Shown here one piece after another: positions 6,934 to 14,475 of a stretch of 19,369 bases of DNA. Source of the stretch: Planctomycetota bacterium (GTDB lineage: Bacteria; Planctomycetota; MHYJ01; JACQXL01). The DNA lies in the NCBI GenBank assembly GCA_016208805.1, contig JACQXL010000035.1:1-19369 (forward strand). Reading direction: 5' to 3'. Within the stretch, counting starts at the first letter, position 1; every line of letters begins with the position of its first letter. Below the pieces are notes generated by a model. It was not told the DNA's origin, did not search any database, and saw only the letters and a program-made list of their open reading frames with translations. A program made the translations under genes and the position numbers.

Positions 6934-9261
6934 TCATTCGCATAATTTCAGTATCTTTTCAATCCGCTGGTTTTGGGGATAGTATTTCCTGGCCGACAGC
7001 ACGGCATCTTTCGCCTGTATTTTATTGCCCGATTCTATATATATTTCAGCGATATTGCAATAAAAATCTGATATGACCGTATTGCGCTTGACGCTGTCCG
7101 TCAGGCGCGTCAGCAACGATATGGCGATGCTGTATTCGGTTACGGCCTTCTGATATGACTTGGCCTGTTGATACGCATCGGCCAGATAGGAATGCAATTG
7201 AATATTGGCCGGCTCAAGATAGGCGGTTTCTTTAAGCAAAGTAATTAACTTATCGCGCTGGCCGGAGGTGCGGTATAATTTTGCCAGTTTCAGGCGGGCA
7301 TTAAAATCAAGATGATTGACCCCGACGAAATCCTCCAACTCGGCTGTCAGGCGGACGGTGTCGCCCGTTTCCTCATATATCCGGACCAGATAATAATACG
7401 GATTATCCTGCGGTTTCATATATGTCCTGAAGGCATCCTTTGCCCGGTTGAACTCCGTAATCGCCTCTGGGTATTTGTCCTGCCGGAGGTATTCCTTGGC
7501 TTTAGTAAAATGGACATTAAATTCCTTGAGATTCCGCTTGGGCAGCCATTCATTATCCAGATATGCAAAGAACTCCTTATCAAATTCGGTAACGCCTTTA
7601 TCAAGACATTCCTTGAAGACATCCTCAGTTTTCCGACCCTGCGACCACAGGACCAGCATCCGGCTAATCTTATCCATTCCGTAGCGCTGGTGGATATATT
7701 CAACAATCAGCGCGCTGAAGAGATACGTATGCAGGATGTCAACCGCCTTAGTGCGGCTGAATACGGCTAACGGCTGAATCTTCTTTTCCTGAAGCGCCTT
7801 AACGATTTCCAAATCAGATTCCCGTCCCCAGGACGGCGCCATAAGTTTTTCCGCATATACCGAACAGCCCTCGGTGAACCAGCGCGGCACCCGGAACTTG
7901 CTCATCTGGAGCGTGATGATGTGCATAAACTCGTGCGTGGTAATTGCGCCCCAGTGGAACCGGTTGCCTAACTGTTCCTGGACGGTCGGGCTCAGCACCA
8001 GGAAAGTTCTGACAAAACAGGCGCCCAGCGCGCTGAAGCCCGGCAGGCCCAGCGTCTTGACCGAGAAATCATTGTGGTTATTGAACACTTCCACGACCAG
8101 ACCCGGCTCCGGCGTGAATTGATATAACTTACTGAATTTATCATAACAGCCCTCTAACAATTCCTCAAGATACGGTTCAAGCAAAATCCTATCGGCTTTC
8201 GGTATCTTGATATGGAAATGCGTGGTGGTAATCGTCGCAAACTCGGCCTCAATAGCATCAAGGACTTTCAGTGTGTTATAAACCGTGATATTAAACGGGT
8301 CGCGCCGGAATGATTCATCCAGCAGTTTCTTGCCATCGGCCTCATAACCCACGCCCAGCCGCAGTGAATTAATCCCCAGCGCCACATAGGCATCCCAGCA
8401 TTTGTCGTCAAACTCTATCGCCTTCTTGAAGAAATCCTGCGCCTCAGGGTAAAGCAAACGCCGCAGGCAGATATTGCCCAGCGTCAGGTAGAACACCGCC
8501 GGCCGCCGATTAACCTTAATGATATCATCGCAGGCCTGCTTGAACCGGTCTGGCTCGCCGCTAAGGTAATAAACGCCGGCCTGCACGGCCCGGTAAAATA
8601 CCGAGTCCGGGTTTTTATCCAACGAACGGCTGATGGACTCCAATGCCTGCTGGTGGTTTTCTTCCATCAGATGAATCATCGCCATCATAGCGTGGGCATC
8701 GGGCAAATCGGGGTCTATTTCCAGCGCCTTCTGGAGCGCGGCCGATGCCTTTAAGGGGTCCTGCTGAAAGATAGATTGCGCCAGGCCCAGATACGCCGGC
8801 GCATAATCCGGCTTGAGTTTCAGGGCATCATTGAAGCAACCTGCGGCTTCGGGCATATCGCCTTTTTGGAGATAACAATTTCCCCAGAACAGGTAAATCT
8901 CCGGATTCTTGGGGTCCAATACGGCCGCCCGCGGCAGGTATTCGCCGACCACCTTATGGAAGAGGTCTTTTTCGCCCTGTCTGGTGGCCAGAAGCCACAG
9001 CCCTTTGCTATAGACAAGCATTTGCCCGACGTTGAACTGCGCTACTATTTGAGGCGTGACCGTCCTGAAATATTCCAGTTCTATCTCAGCCCGCTCATAT
9101 TCGCCCTTTTCCAGGTATGATTGGCTTAATTCCAAGTGGCCCGATAACTCACCGCTGGCGGTCGGGGATATACCGTCGTAAAGAGGCAGTGTAAAACCCA
9201 ATATCAGCAATAATTCCATCACCATAAGAAATATTATAAGATATTGAAAATAAACTTGCAA
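6934..9261 (-). CDS. Exported or membrane-anchored TPR protein with peptidase-MA (HExxH) domain
   Basis: 775 aa. An N-terminal hydrophobic segment (about 5-27) suggests a signal anchor or signal peptide. Residues about 40-335 are TPR repeats (for example PEIYLFWGNCYLQKGDMPEAAGCFNDALKLKPDYAPAYLGLA). A metallopeptidase domain of the MA-like gluzincin type follows: HEFMH at 443-447 and the likely third zinc ligand E464 in WFTEGCSVYAE. More TPRs occupy about 565-775. All zinc ligands are present, so activity is plausible; the substrate is unknown. The given start is TTG (9261). An ATG at codon 13 (9225) is an alternative, since a 65-bp duplicated AT-rich block ends two bases upstream of it. Neither start has a Shine-Dalgarno. 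TPR-flanked peptidase MA proteins usually act in the periplasm. Confidence 0.85.
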   Translation of the reverse strand: MQVYFQYLIIFLMVMELLLILGFTLPLYDGISPTASGELSGHLELSQSYLEKGEYERAEIELEYFRTVTPQIVAQFNVGQMLVYSKGLWLLATRQGEKDLFHKVVGEYLPRAAVLDPKNPEIYLFWGNCYLQKGDMPEAAGCFNDALKLKPDYAPAYLGLAQSIFQQDPLKASAALQKALEIDPDLPDAHAMMAMIHLMEENHQQALESISRSLDKNPDSVFYRAVQAGVYYLSGEPDRFKQACDDIIKVNRRPAVFYLTLGNICLRRLLYPEAQDFFKKAIEFDDKCWDAYVALGINSLRLGVGYEADGKKLLDESFRRDPFNITVYNTLKVLDAIEAEFATITTTHFHIKIPKADRILLEPYLEELLEGCYDKFSKLYQFTPEPGLVVEVFNNHNDFSVKTLGLPGFSALGACFVRTFLVLSPTVQEQLGNRFHWGAITTHEFMHIITLQMSKFRVPRWFTEGCSVYAEKLMAPSWGRESDLEIVKALQEKKIQPLAVFSRTKAVDILHTYLFSALIVEYIHQRYGMDKISRMLVLWSQGRKTEDVFKECLDKGVTEFDKEFFAYLDNEWLPKRNLKEFNVHFTKAKEYLRQDKYPEAITEFNRAKDAFRTYMKPQDNPYYYLVRIYEETGDTVRLTAELEDFVGVNHLDFNARLKLAKLYRTSGQRDKLITLLKETAYLEPANIQLHSYLADAYQQAKSYQKAVTEYSIAISLLTRLTDSVKRNTVISDFYCNIAEIYIESGNKIQAKDAVLSARKYYPQNQRIEKILKLCE

Positions 9262-9291
9262 TTTAAAATTAACTTGCTATATTGTATATAA
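9227..9291. repeat. 65-bp exact direct repeat, copy 1
   Basis: Identical base for base to 11841-11905, offset 2614, and strongly AT-rich. It spans the 5' end of the TPR gene (minus strand) and the upstream side of the propeller gene (plus strand). Mismatches appear immediately at both edges (9226 and 9292). Confidence 0.95.
9256..9283 (+). promoter_or_regulatory. Candidate promoter inside the 65-bp repeat, copy 1
   Basis: TTGCAA (9256-9261), 16 nt, TATATT (9278-9283). The identical arrangement in copy 2 lies upstream of the secreted HEAT gene. Here the MITE at 9295-9454 sits between it and the propeller gene at 9510. A weak prediction from hexamers plus the duplicated context. Confidence 0.35.
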
Positions 9292-9294
9292 TAA

Positions 9295-9454
9295 ACTGAA
9301 CTCTTGCGAAATGGGGAACAAACTGCTAAAAAGTGTCATTCCTGCCACGTCATACCGACATGGTGTGACGAAAGCAGGAATCCAGAAAACCGCAATTTGA
9401 CTGGATTCCCGCCTACGCGGGAATGACAAAGAGGGCATTTCGCAAGAGTTCAGT
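9295..9454. mobile_element. MITE-like element with 19-bp inverted ends and 5-bp target duplication
   Basis: ACTGAACTCTTGCGAAATG (9295-9313) and its perfect reverse complement (9436-9454) bound a 160-bp element. It is flanked by direct AATAA repeats (9290-9294 and 9455-9459). The inside has no ORF but contains GCAGGAATCCAG-type and CGGGAATGAC-type inverted repeats. The same right end and AATAA flank occur at 172-195. With no transposase, it must have been mobilised in trans. Confidence 0.85.
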
Positions 9455-9509
9455 AATAAAGGTAGATTAGTTCTATGGCCACCCCGCTATCAGGGGTAGG
9501 AGGTGTACT

Positions 9510-10787
9510 ATGGGTAAACCAAAATGGGTTATAGCCGTATTGTTGGCGGGCATAATGCTCACCGGCTACGGCGGACTGTGTGGTAAGAAAGACAGTGATA
9601 GCGGCAGCAGCGCGCCACAGGTTACGCCGACTAACCCGCCCGCTTTTGCATATGCTATTGCAATAGATGCCACATATATGTATGTGGTCGGCGCCGACCA
9701 AACGCCCGGCAACCAACAATGGCGCATAGAAAAGCGCAATTTGTCCGATAGCTCATTAGTGGCAAGTTTTGGCACAGCCGGCGTGGTTACAAGCAATCCC
9801 AGTACCGCTACTGATATCGCATATGCGATGGCGATAGATGCGACATATCTATATGTGGTTGGCTCGGATGAATCTGCCGGTGTCGGCAATTCGCAATGGC
9901 GCATAGAAAAACGCAATCTATCAGATGGCGCTCTGGTAGCCGCCTTTGATACGGATGGCATAGTCACAAGCAATCCCAGCAGTATGTCCGATTATGCCAG
10001 CGCTATTGCCATAGATGCCACATATCTATATGTAGTGGGTGTTGACTATGGACCTGGTGAAACGCAATGGCGCATAGAAAAACGCAATCTATCAGATGGC
10101 GCTCTGGTGGCCGCCTTTGATACGGATGGCATTGTCACAAGCAACCCCAGCACTTCTACTGATAGAGCAAATGCGATTGTCATAGATGCCTCATCTATGT
10201 ATGTGGCTGGTATTGATAGTTCGTCGGGTCCGAATGACACTCAATGGCGGATAGAAAAAAGAAACCTATCGGATGGTGCACTTGATGCCGGTTTTGGAAC
10301 AGGCGGGGTGCGCACCAGCGACCCCAGCACCGGTTGGGAAGAAGCATTTGCTATTGCCCGTGATGCTACAGATATGTATGTGGTCGGCTCTGACCGGTTC
10401 CCGGGCAATGAGCAATGGCGCATAGAAAAACGTAACCTGACTGACGGTTCACTGGTTGCTGGTTTTGGCACAGCGGGCGTAGTTAAAGTTAATCCAACTG
10501 ATTTGCCCAATTATGCGACAAATATTGCGATAGATGCCACCTATATGTATGTGGTCGGACTTGATTATCAGGGGCTCGGCAATGCGCAATGGCGGATAGA
10601 AAAAAGAAACCTATCTGATGGTGCGCTGGTAACAAGTTTCGGCACTGGTGGTGTCGTCACCAGCGACCCGGGTCCTTATGTGGATGCCGCTAATGCGCTC
10701 GCCATAGGCGCCACGTCTTTATATGTGGTTGGTTATGATACGGCAACCGGCACCCAGCAATGGCGCATAGAAAAAATAGGTAAATAG
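9510..10787 (+). CDS. Secreted seven-bladed beta-propeller of delta-60 / DUF5122 type
   Basis: 425 aa, with a strong Shine-Dalgarno AGGAGGT at 9498-9504. Residues 1-24 are a signal peptide with the unusual lipobox-like end GYGGLC, then a Ser/Lys/Asp linker. The rest is six full repeats of about 57 aa. Each has QWRIEKRNLSDGALV, FGTGGVVTS(N/D)P, an AIAIDAT core and MYVVG. Before them comes a half repeat (AYAIAIDATYMYVVG) and after them QWRIEKIGK. The split halves would complete a seventh blade by velcro closure. The FGTGGVVT and LxxxFG phrases resemble the delta-60 repeat. Likely an exported or lipid-anchored surface protein; binding target unknown. Two neighbouring repeats are almost identical, so copies may be recently duplicated. 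Confidence 0.8.
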   Translation: MGKPKWVIAVLLAGIMLTGYGGLCGKKDSDSGSSAPQVTPTNPPAFAYAIAIDATYMYVVGADQTPGNQQWRIEKRNLSDSSLVASFGTAGVVTSNPSTATDIAYAMAIDATYLYVVGSDESAGVGNSQWRIEKRNLSDGALVAAFDTDGIVTSNPSSMSDYASAIAIDATYLYVVGVDYGPGETQWRIEKRNLSDGALVAAFDTDGIVTSNPSTSTDRANAIVIDASSMYVAGIDSSSGPNDTQWRIEKRNLSDGALDAGFGTGGVRTSDPSTGWEEAFAIARDATDMYVVGSDRFPGNEQWRIEKRNLTDGSLVAGFGTAGVVKVNPTDLPNYATNIAIDATYMYVVGLDYQGLGNAQWRIEKRNLSDGALVTSFGTGGVVTSDPGPYVDAANALAIGATSLYVVGYDTATGTQQWRIEKIGK

Positions 10788-11081
10788 GACGGGTAGTGAC
10801 ATCCCGCACCTACTTTGGCACGGGGGCAGGTCATCCAACAAGTCCTCCCGCCAAAGTGGGTGCGGGACGGGAAAGAGGTGTGCCTGCCCGCCCCCCGATG
10901 CCTGCCCGACGCAGGCGGGTTCCTGTCTGCCATCCCGACCTGCCCGACTATGGTCAGGCGGATGTCCATCGGGGCAGGCAGGCAGGCTTGGCGCAGGCAG
11001 GTTACAATAGTTACAGATAACCTTTGTAACCTTTTTAACCTTTGTAACATTTGTAACTTTAAGAGGTGATTTTTTTGATAG
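10788..11081. repeat. Gene-free region with hairpin, GC-rich CCTGCC repeats and TTTGTAAC repeats
   Basis: 10802-10819 and 10850-10867 form an 18-bp stem with one mismatch, on a 30-nt loop. It lies just after the propeller gene and has no T-run. 10880-11000 is rich in CCTGCCCG and GGCAGG palindromic units. 11005-11060 holds irregular repeats of the TTTGTAAC unit about 9 bases apart. The frames open here have repeat-like composition and I do not call them genes. Confidence 0.6.
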
Positions 11082-11213
11082 GGGCTATACTCTGGAGTCA
11101 TCAGGGCTATACTCTGGAGTCATCAGGGCCATACTCTGGAGTCATCAGGGCTATACTCTGGAGTCATTAGAGGGATACTCTGGAGTCATTAGGGGGATAC
11201 TCTGGAGGGGGGT
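11082..11213. repeat. 22-bp tandem repeat array B (6 units)
   Basis: Units start at 11082, 11104, 11126, 11148, 11170 and 11192, with exact 22-bp spacing. The core is GGGCTATACTCTGGAGTC followed by ATCA or ATTA. It ends 22 bases before the GTG of the next ORF. It has the same period and phase as array A, with a shared GGGNNATACYCY front half. Confidence 0.9.
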
Positions 11214-11235
11214 AGGGTATATTCCGGCTTATAAT

Positions 11236-11811
11236 GTGTCCCCGTTAGCGAAGGTGCCCAAAAAGGACCCGGCACAAGTGAAGGAATGGCTAAAGAATGT
11301 CAAATCGGGCCAACAAAACGCCGTCTCCAGTTATGAGGAGTATCTTGAAAAGATAGCCAAACCGCAGTTAGAGGCCTATCGCAAAACCATTAACCCGGCA
11401 TTTGTGAGCAGAGCCGGCTTGACCGCAGATGAGATTATCAGGAAACGGCAGGAAAAACTGTTTTCCAAAGAGGGCTGGGAAAAATACATCAAGGGTTTCT
11501 CGGCCAAGGAGATAACACAGATAATAGATGCCTTACCGAAGAAGTCGGCTGATTTTGCCCGCAAGAAGACCTTTGGGGACTGGCGGCTGGAGGGTGGTTT
11601 GACCGCTGATGGCCAGAGTGCCTTGGAAATCATCAAGGGCTGGCTGGCCGGCGATAAGAAGGTCGTCAAGGCCCTTCGGGCACAGGATAAACTGGTTCAG
11701 GGCGGGCCGGTTTATGTACTTGGATGTGAAAGTAAGCACCAAATTCCAAGCACCAAATTCCAAACAAATCCTAATGACCAAAATTCAAATGACCAAAACA
11801 ATTTGTTTTGA
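11236..11811 (+). CDS. Truncated paralogue of the 266-aa protein at 17901-18701
   Basis: 191 codons from GTG. Residues 12-161 align along their length with residues 22-180 of the minus-strand protein at 17901-18701. Shared anchors are VKEW / VDQW, INPAFVSRAG / INPAFKSKSG, WLAGD / WLSGD, and LRAQDKLVQGGPVYV / LRPGDKILYGGPVDV. The family is not one I recognise. After residue 164 the protein changes to SKHQIPSTKFQ and onward, encoded by a palindromic repeat at 11731-11840, so the last about 85 family residues are lost. At the front the 22-bp array replaces the upstream region and there is no Shine-Dalgarno. The frame remains open upstream. Probably a pseudogene; function unknown. Confidence 0.6.
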   Translation: MSPLAKVPKKDPAQVKEWLKNVKSGQQNAVSSYEEYLEKIAKPQLEAYRKTINPAFVSRAGLTADEIIRKRQEKLFSKEGWEKYIKGFSAKEITQIIDALPKKSADFARKKTFGDWRLEGGLTADGQSALEIIKGWLAGDKKVVKALRAQDKLVQGGPVYVLGCESKHQIPSTKFQTNPNDQNSNDQNNLF

Positions 11812-11840
11812 ATTTTGAATTTTGAATTTGTTTGTAATTT
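11731..11840. repeat. Palindromic repeat (AAGCACCAAATTCC family), second copy
   Basis: The left arm is AAGCACCAAATTCCAAGCAC and onward; the right arm is repeated TTTTGAATTTTGAATTTG. It is related to 4300-4430. It enters the reading frame of the truncated gene at 11236 and supplies its last about 27 codons and stop. Its right edge touches the 65-bp duplicated block. Confidence 0.65.
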
Positions 11841-11905
11841 AGAAATATTATAAGATATTGAAAATAAACTTGCAATTTAAAATTAACTTGCTATATTGTA
11901 TATAA
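11841..11905. repeat. 65-bp exact direct repeat, copy 2
   Basis: Identical to 9227-9291. It lies 60 bases before the start of the secreted HEAT protein, in the position expected for a promoter. Confidence 0.95.
11870..11897 (+). promoter_or_regulatory. Candidate promoter of the HEAT/cyclase-fold gene
   Basis: TTGCAA (11870-11875), 16 nt, TATATT (11892-11897), about 68 bases before the ATG at 11965. The block is the only AT-rich stretch upstream of this gene. Confidence 0.4.
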
Positions 11906-11964
11906 GAGATATATCCTGCCCCGGCCCCCGGAGGGGTCGGGACGGGATAAAAGGAGAGTTATGT

Positions 11965-13890
11965 ATGAAAAAGATTATTGTCGTGGTCATCTTATCGGGA
12001 TTGGCCGTATCGGCCTTATCAGCCGCCAAGAATGTCCAGCCGGGCGCCAAACCGGATGACACCGCCACAATGTCCAAGAAAGACAAGAACGCCTGGGTTG
12101 ATGAACTGGTAAAGAAGTTACGAAGCACCGACCTCTGGGTCCGGGTGGAGGCCATCAAGAAACTGGGCGAACTGGAAGACCCCAAGGCCGTTCCCTCATT
12201 GCGCCAGGCCTTAAACGACGAAAGCGTTGATATCAATGTGGAAGCGCTCCGGGCCCTCAAGAAAATCGGCGATGTTGACTCGCTCAAATTACTGCAACGC
12301 GGCACCATCCTTTATGATATGCAATCATTGCGATTCTACGCCCTGGACGGCGCCATGCATATTAACCCGGACAAAACCAAACAATTCCTGCTCAATAACC
12401 TCAAAAGCGACGACAAGAATATCCGCAACCACGCCACGGAATGCATCGGCCATATGGTCACCCTGACCAACAAGGTAGACAAAGAATCGGTAGCCGAATT
12501 GGTCACCTCGTTAAAATCAGAGAAAGAGAAAAACCAGCAGGAGAAAATCGTAGAGACCCTCAATGCGATTACCGGCGCCAACCTGCCCTCGGCCGAACCC
12601 AAGGAATGGGATGAATGGTGGGATAAAAACAATAAAACTATGCCCGAAGTCGCCAAACCCAAAGAGGTCAGCACCGACAAAACACCGGCCGAATCAACAC
12701 CGGAAGAAAAGACCAAGTTAGAAGAAAAGAAGAAGGCCGAAGAGAAGTTTGATGAGTTCAAGGATAAAACAATCCTGGCCAAGAAAGATGACGACAAGGA
12801 CAAGGCCTATTTCGCCGGCCGCTCCGAGGAAGGCAAGAAACTGACTATGGCGGCATTCGCCGATAACGATACCCGCCCGTTGAAACTGGTTGAGGATGCC
12901 CTGAACTGGCTCCACCGCCATCAGGAAAAGGAAGGTTTCTGGAGTTATAACGGCTACGGCAAACACTGCCCGCCCAACCAGGGCGATGATATTAACACGA
13001 TTAAAGACGAATATGATGTGGCCGTCACGGGCCTGGCAGTTCTGTCATTCCTCGGCGCCGGACATACCCATATGCCCGGACAGAAGGCCGGCCTGCAACC
13101 CGGCGGAAAATATAAACCGACCGTGGAACGCGGGCTGAAATGGCTCCTCTCTATCCAGCGGGCCGACGGCAGTTTTGATAACCCGATGCGTAAAGGCCAG
13201 AAGACCAATATGTTTGAACAAGCAATGGCCACGTTGGCAATTTCCGAGGCCTACGGGATGACCGGCGATGCATCGCTCAAAGACCCGGCCCAGCGGGCGG
13301 TTAGTTTCATATCCAAGTCAAAGAACCCGGGCAAGGGCTGGCGCTATACACCCAATTGCGGCGATAACGACACCTCACTGGTCGGCTGGCAGGTATTTGC
13401 CGTCAAATCGGCCAAGGTCAGCGGATTAAATACCGAACGCGACGATTTCGCCGACGCCTCTCAATGGCTGGATGATATGACCGATATGGAAACTGCCCAG
13501 GTCGGATACAACAAAAAGGCAAGCGGCTCCACGACCATAACATCCATCGGGATTATCTGCCGGATGCTGTTGGGCTGGCGGAGTGATTCGCCGCTCCTGC
13601 AGAAAGGCGCTGATCTGGTCATTGCGGATGCCTCTTTTATGGGCAACCCCCAGAATTTCTACCATATCTACCAGACCGCCCTGGCGATGTTCCAGATGGG
13701 CGGCCGGCACTGGACCGAATGGAACCGGCAGATGACCGATTTCCTGGCCGGCACCGCGGTGGGCGAGGGCTGTGAACACGGCAGTTGGCCGGCCACTGAC
13801 GAGAAATGGTCCAAGAGCCGCGTCTATACCACGGCCCTGGGCGCGCTCTCGTTAGAGGTCTATTACCGCTATCTACCGTTTGCCAGATAA
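11965..13890 (+). CDS. Secreted HEAT-repeat protein with squalene-cyclase/prenyltransferase-like alpha/alpha barrel
   Basis: 641 aa from ATG 11965. AAGGAG at 11951-11956 and the signal peptide MKKIIVVVILSGLAVSALSA fix this start over the upstream one at 11896. Residues about 44-210 are HEAT repeats (WVRVEAIKKLGELEDPKAVPSLRQAL is the clearest, split here as helix pairs). About 230-292 is a Lys/Glu/Asp-rich linker. From about 305 comes a six-hairpin barrel domain of the prenyltransferase/squalene-oxidase repeat type: LNWLHRHQEKEGFWS, GLKWLLSIQRADGSF, FEQAMATLAISEAYGMTGD, GKGWRYTPNCGDNDTSLVGWQ. This architecture is abundant in Planctomycetota and its role is unknown. A cyclase-like catalytic DxDD is not seen, so it is probably a binding or scaffold module rather than an enzyme. 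Confidence 0.85.
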   Translation: MKKIIVVVILSGLAVSALSAAKNVQPGAKPDDTATMSKKDKNAWVDELVKKLRSTDLWVRVEAIKKLGELEDPKAVPSLRQALNDESVDINVEALRALKKIGDVDSLKLLQRGTILYDMQSLRFYALDGAMHINPDKTKQFLLNNLKSDDKNIRNHATECIGHMVTLTNKVDKESVAELVTSLKSEKEKNQQEKIVETLNAITGANLPSAEPKEWDEWWDKNNKTMPEVAKPKEVSTDKTPAESTPEEKTKLEEKKKAEEKFDEFKDKTILAKKDDDKDKAYFAGRSEEGKKLTMAAFADNDTRPLKLVEDALNWLHRHQEKEGFWSYNGYGKHCPPNQGDDINTIKDEYDVAVTGLAVLSFLGAGHTHMPGQKAGLQPGGKYKPTVERGLKWLLSIQRADGSFDNPMRKGQKTNMFEQAMATLAISEAYGMTGDASLKDPAQRAVSFISKSKNPGKGWRYTPNCGDNDTSLVGWQVFAVKSAKVSGLNTERDDFADASQWLDDMTDMETAQVGYNKKASGSTTITSIGIICRMLLGWRSDSPLLQKGADLVIADASFMGNPQNFYHIYQTALAMFQMGGRHWTEWNRQMTDFLAGTAVGEGCEHGSWPATDEKWSKSRVYTTALGALSLEVYYRYLPFAR

Positions 13891-13910
13891 AGCCATAGAT
13901 TAGACTAACT

Positions 13911-14138
13911 CTATACAGGGTGTCAAAAAAGTGTCATTCTGAGCCCCGTAGGGCGAAGAATCTGACACCGAAGTGTCATTCTGAGTCCCGACACGGAGTG
14001 TCGGGACGAAGAGTCTCTATTCACATTGTTAGTAGACCCTTCGCTTCGCTCAGGGCAGATTCTTCACTCCGTCCCGACACGGTGGTGTCGGGACTCCGTT
14101 CAGAATGACAAAAGGGGCTTTTTGGACACCCTGTATAG
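13911..14138. mobile_element. MITE-like element with 14-bp inverted ends carrying nested GTCATTCTGAG stems
   Basis: CTATACAGGGTGTC (13911-13924) and GACACCCTGTATAG (14125-14138) are perfect inverted ends; the similarity extends with A-rich bases. Inside are several GTCATTCTGAG stems, including the palindrome CCCGACACGGAGTGTCGGG at about 13987-14005, shared with 88-125. A clear target duplication is not visible. It ends 5 bases before the Shine-Dalgarno of the next gene. Confidence 0.75.
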
Positions 14139-14157
14139 TAATGCGGAGGATTATTCT

Positions 14158-14475
14158 ATGAGAAAAATATCACGGCTAACCCTGTTTGTTTTCCTGCTCG
14201 GCATTATCCTCATCGGCTACAGCGGTATGTGCCCGAATGGTGATGACGGCACCGGCAGCAGCGGTAATAACGGTAATTCCAGCGGTAGCAGCGGCCGCGC
14301 CCCGATTGTCACCACCAGCGGCGCTACCAATATCACCCATAACTCCGCCACCCTCAACGGCACCGTCAGCCCCAATAAACTAACCACCGAGGTATATTTT
14401 GAATACGGGCCCGACCACCTCATACGGCGCGGCCACCGCCCATCAATCGCTCGGCAGCGGCTCAAACGATATTGA
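14158..14475 (+). CDS. N-terminal part of a frameshifted Fn3-Kelch surface protein
   Basis: Start ATG with GCGGAGGA at 14143-14150. Residues 1-25 are a signal peptide ending GYSGMC, closely resembling the GYGGLC end of the propeller protein at 9510. A Gly/Ser/Asn linker follows, then the first half of an Fn3-like domain (TNITHNSATLNGTVSPNKLTTEVYFEYGP). At about 14407-14412 the frame departs from the family pattern: VYFEYGP would normally run on into TTSYGAATAHQ, which is exactly what the overlapping frame of the next entry reads. The remaining residues here, DHLIRRGHRP and onward, are an artefact of the shift. Confidence 0.75.
   Translation: MRKISRLTLFVFLLGIILIGYSGMCPNGDDGTGSSGNNGNSSGSSGRAPIVTTSGATNITHNSATLNGTVSPNKLTTEVYFEYGPDHLIRRGHRPSIARQRLKRY

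Noticed and set aside
10796..11101. Overlapping small ORFs in the GC-rich repeat region
   Set aside because: Composition follows CCTGCC palindromes and the tandem array; no plausible protein on either strand.
11896..11964. Upstream start for the HEAT protein
   Set aside because: It adds 23 residues before an obvious signal peptide and lacks a ribosome site, whereas ATG 11965 has AAGGAG 8 bases upstream.
13920..14108. 62-codon ORF within the second MITE
   Set aside because: Translation of GTCATTCTGAG repeats (CHSEPRRAKNL type), a well-known artefact peptide.
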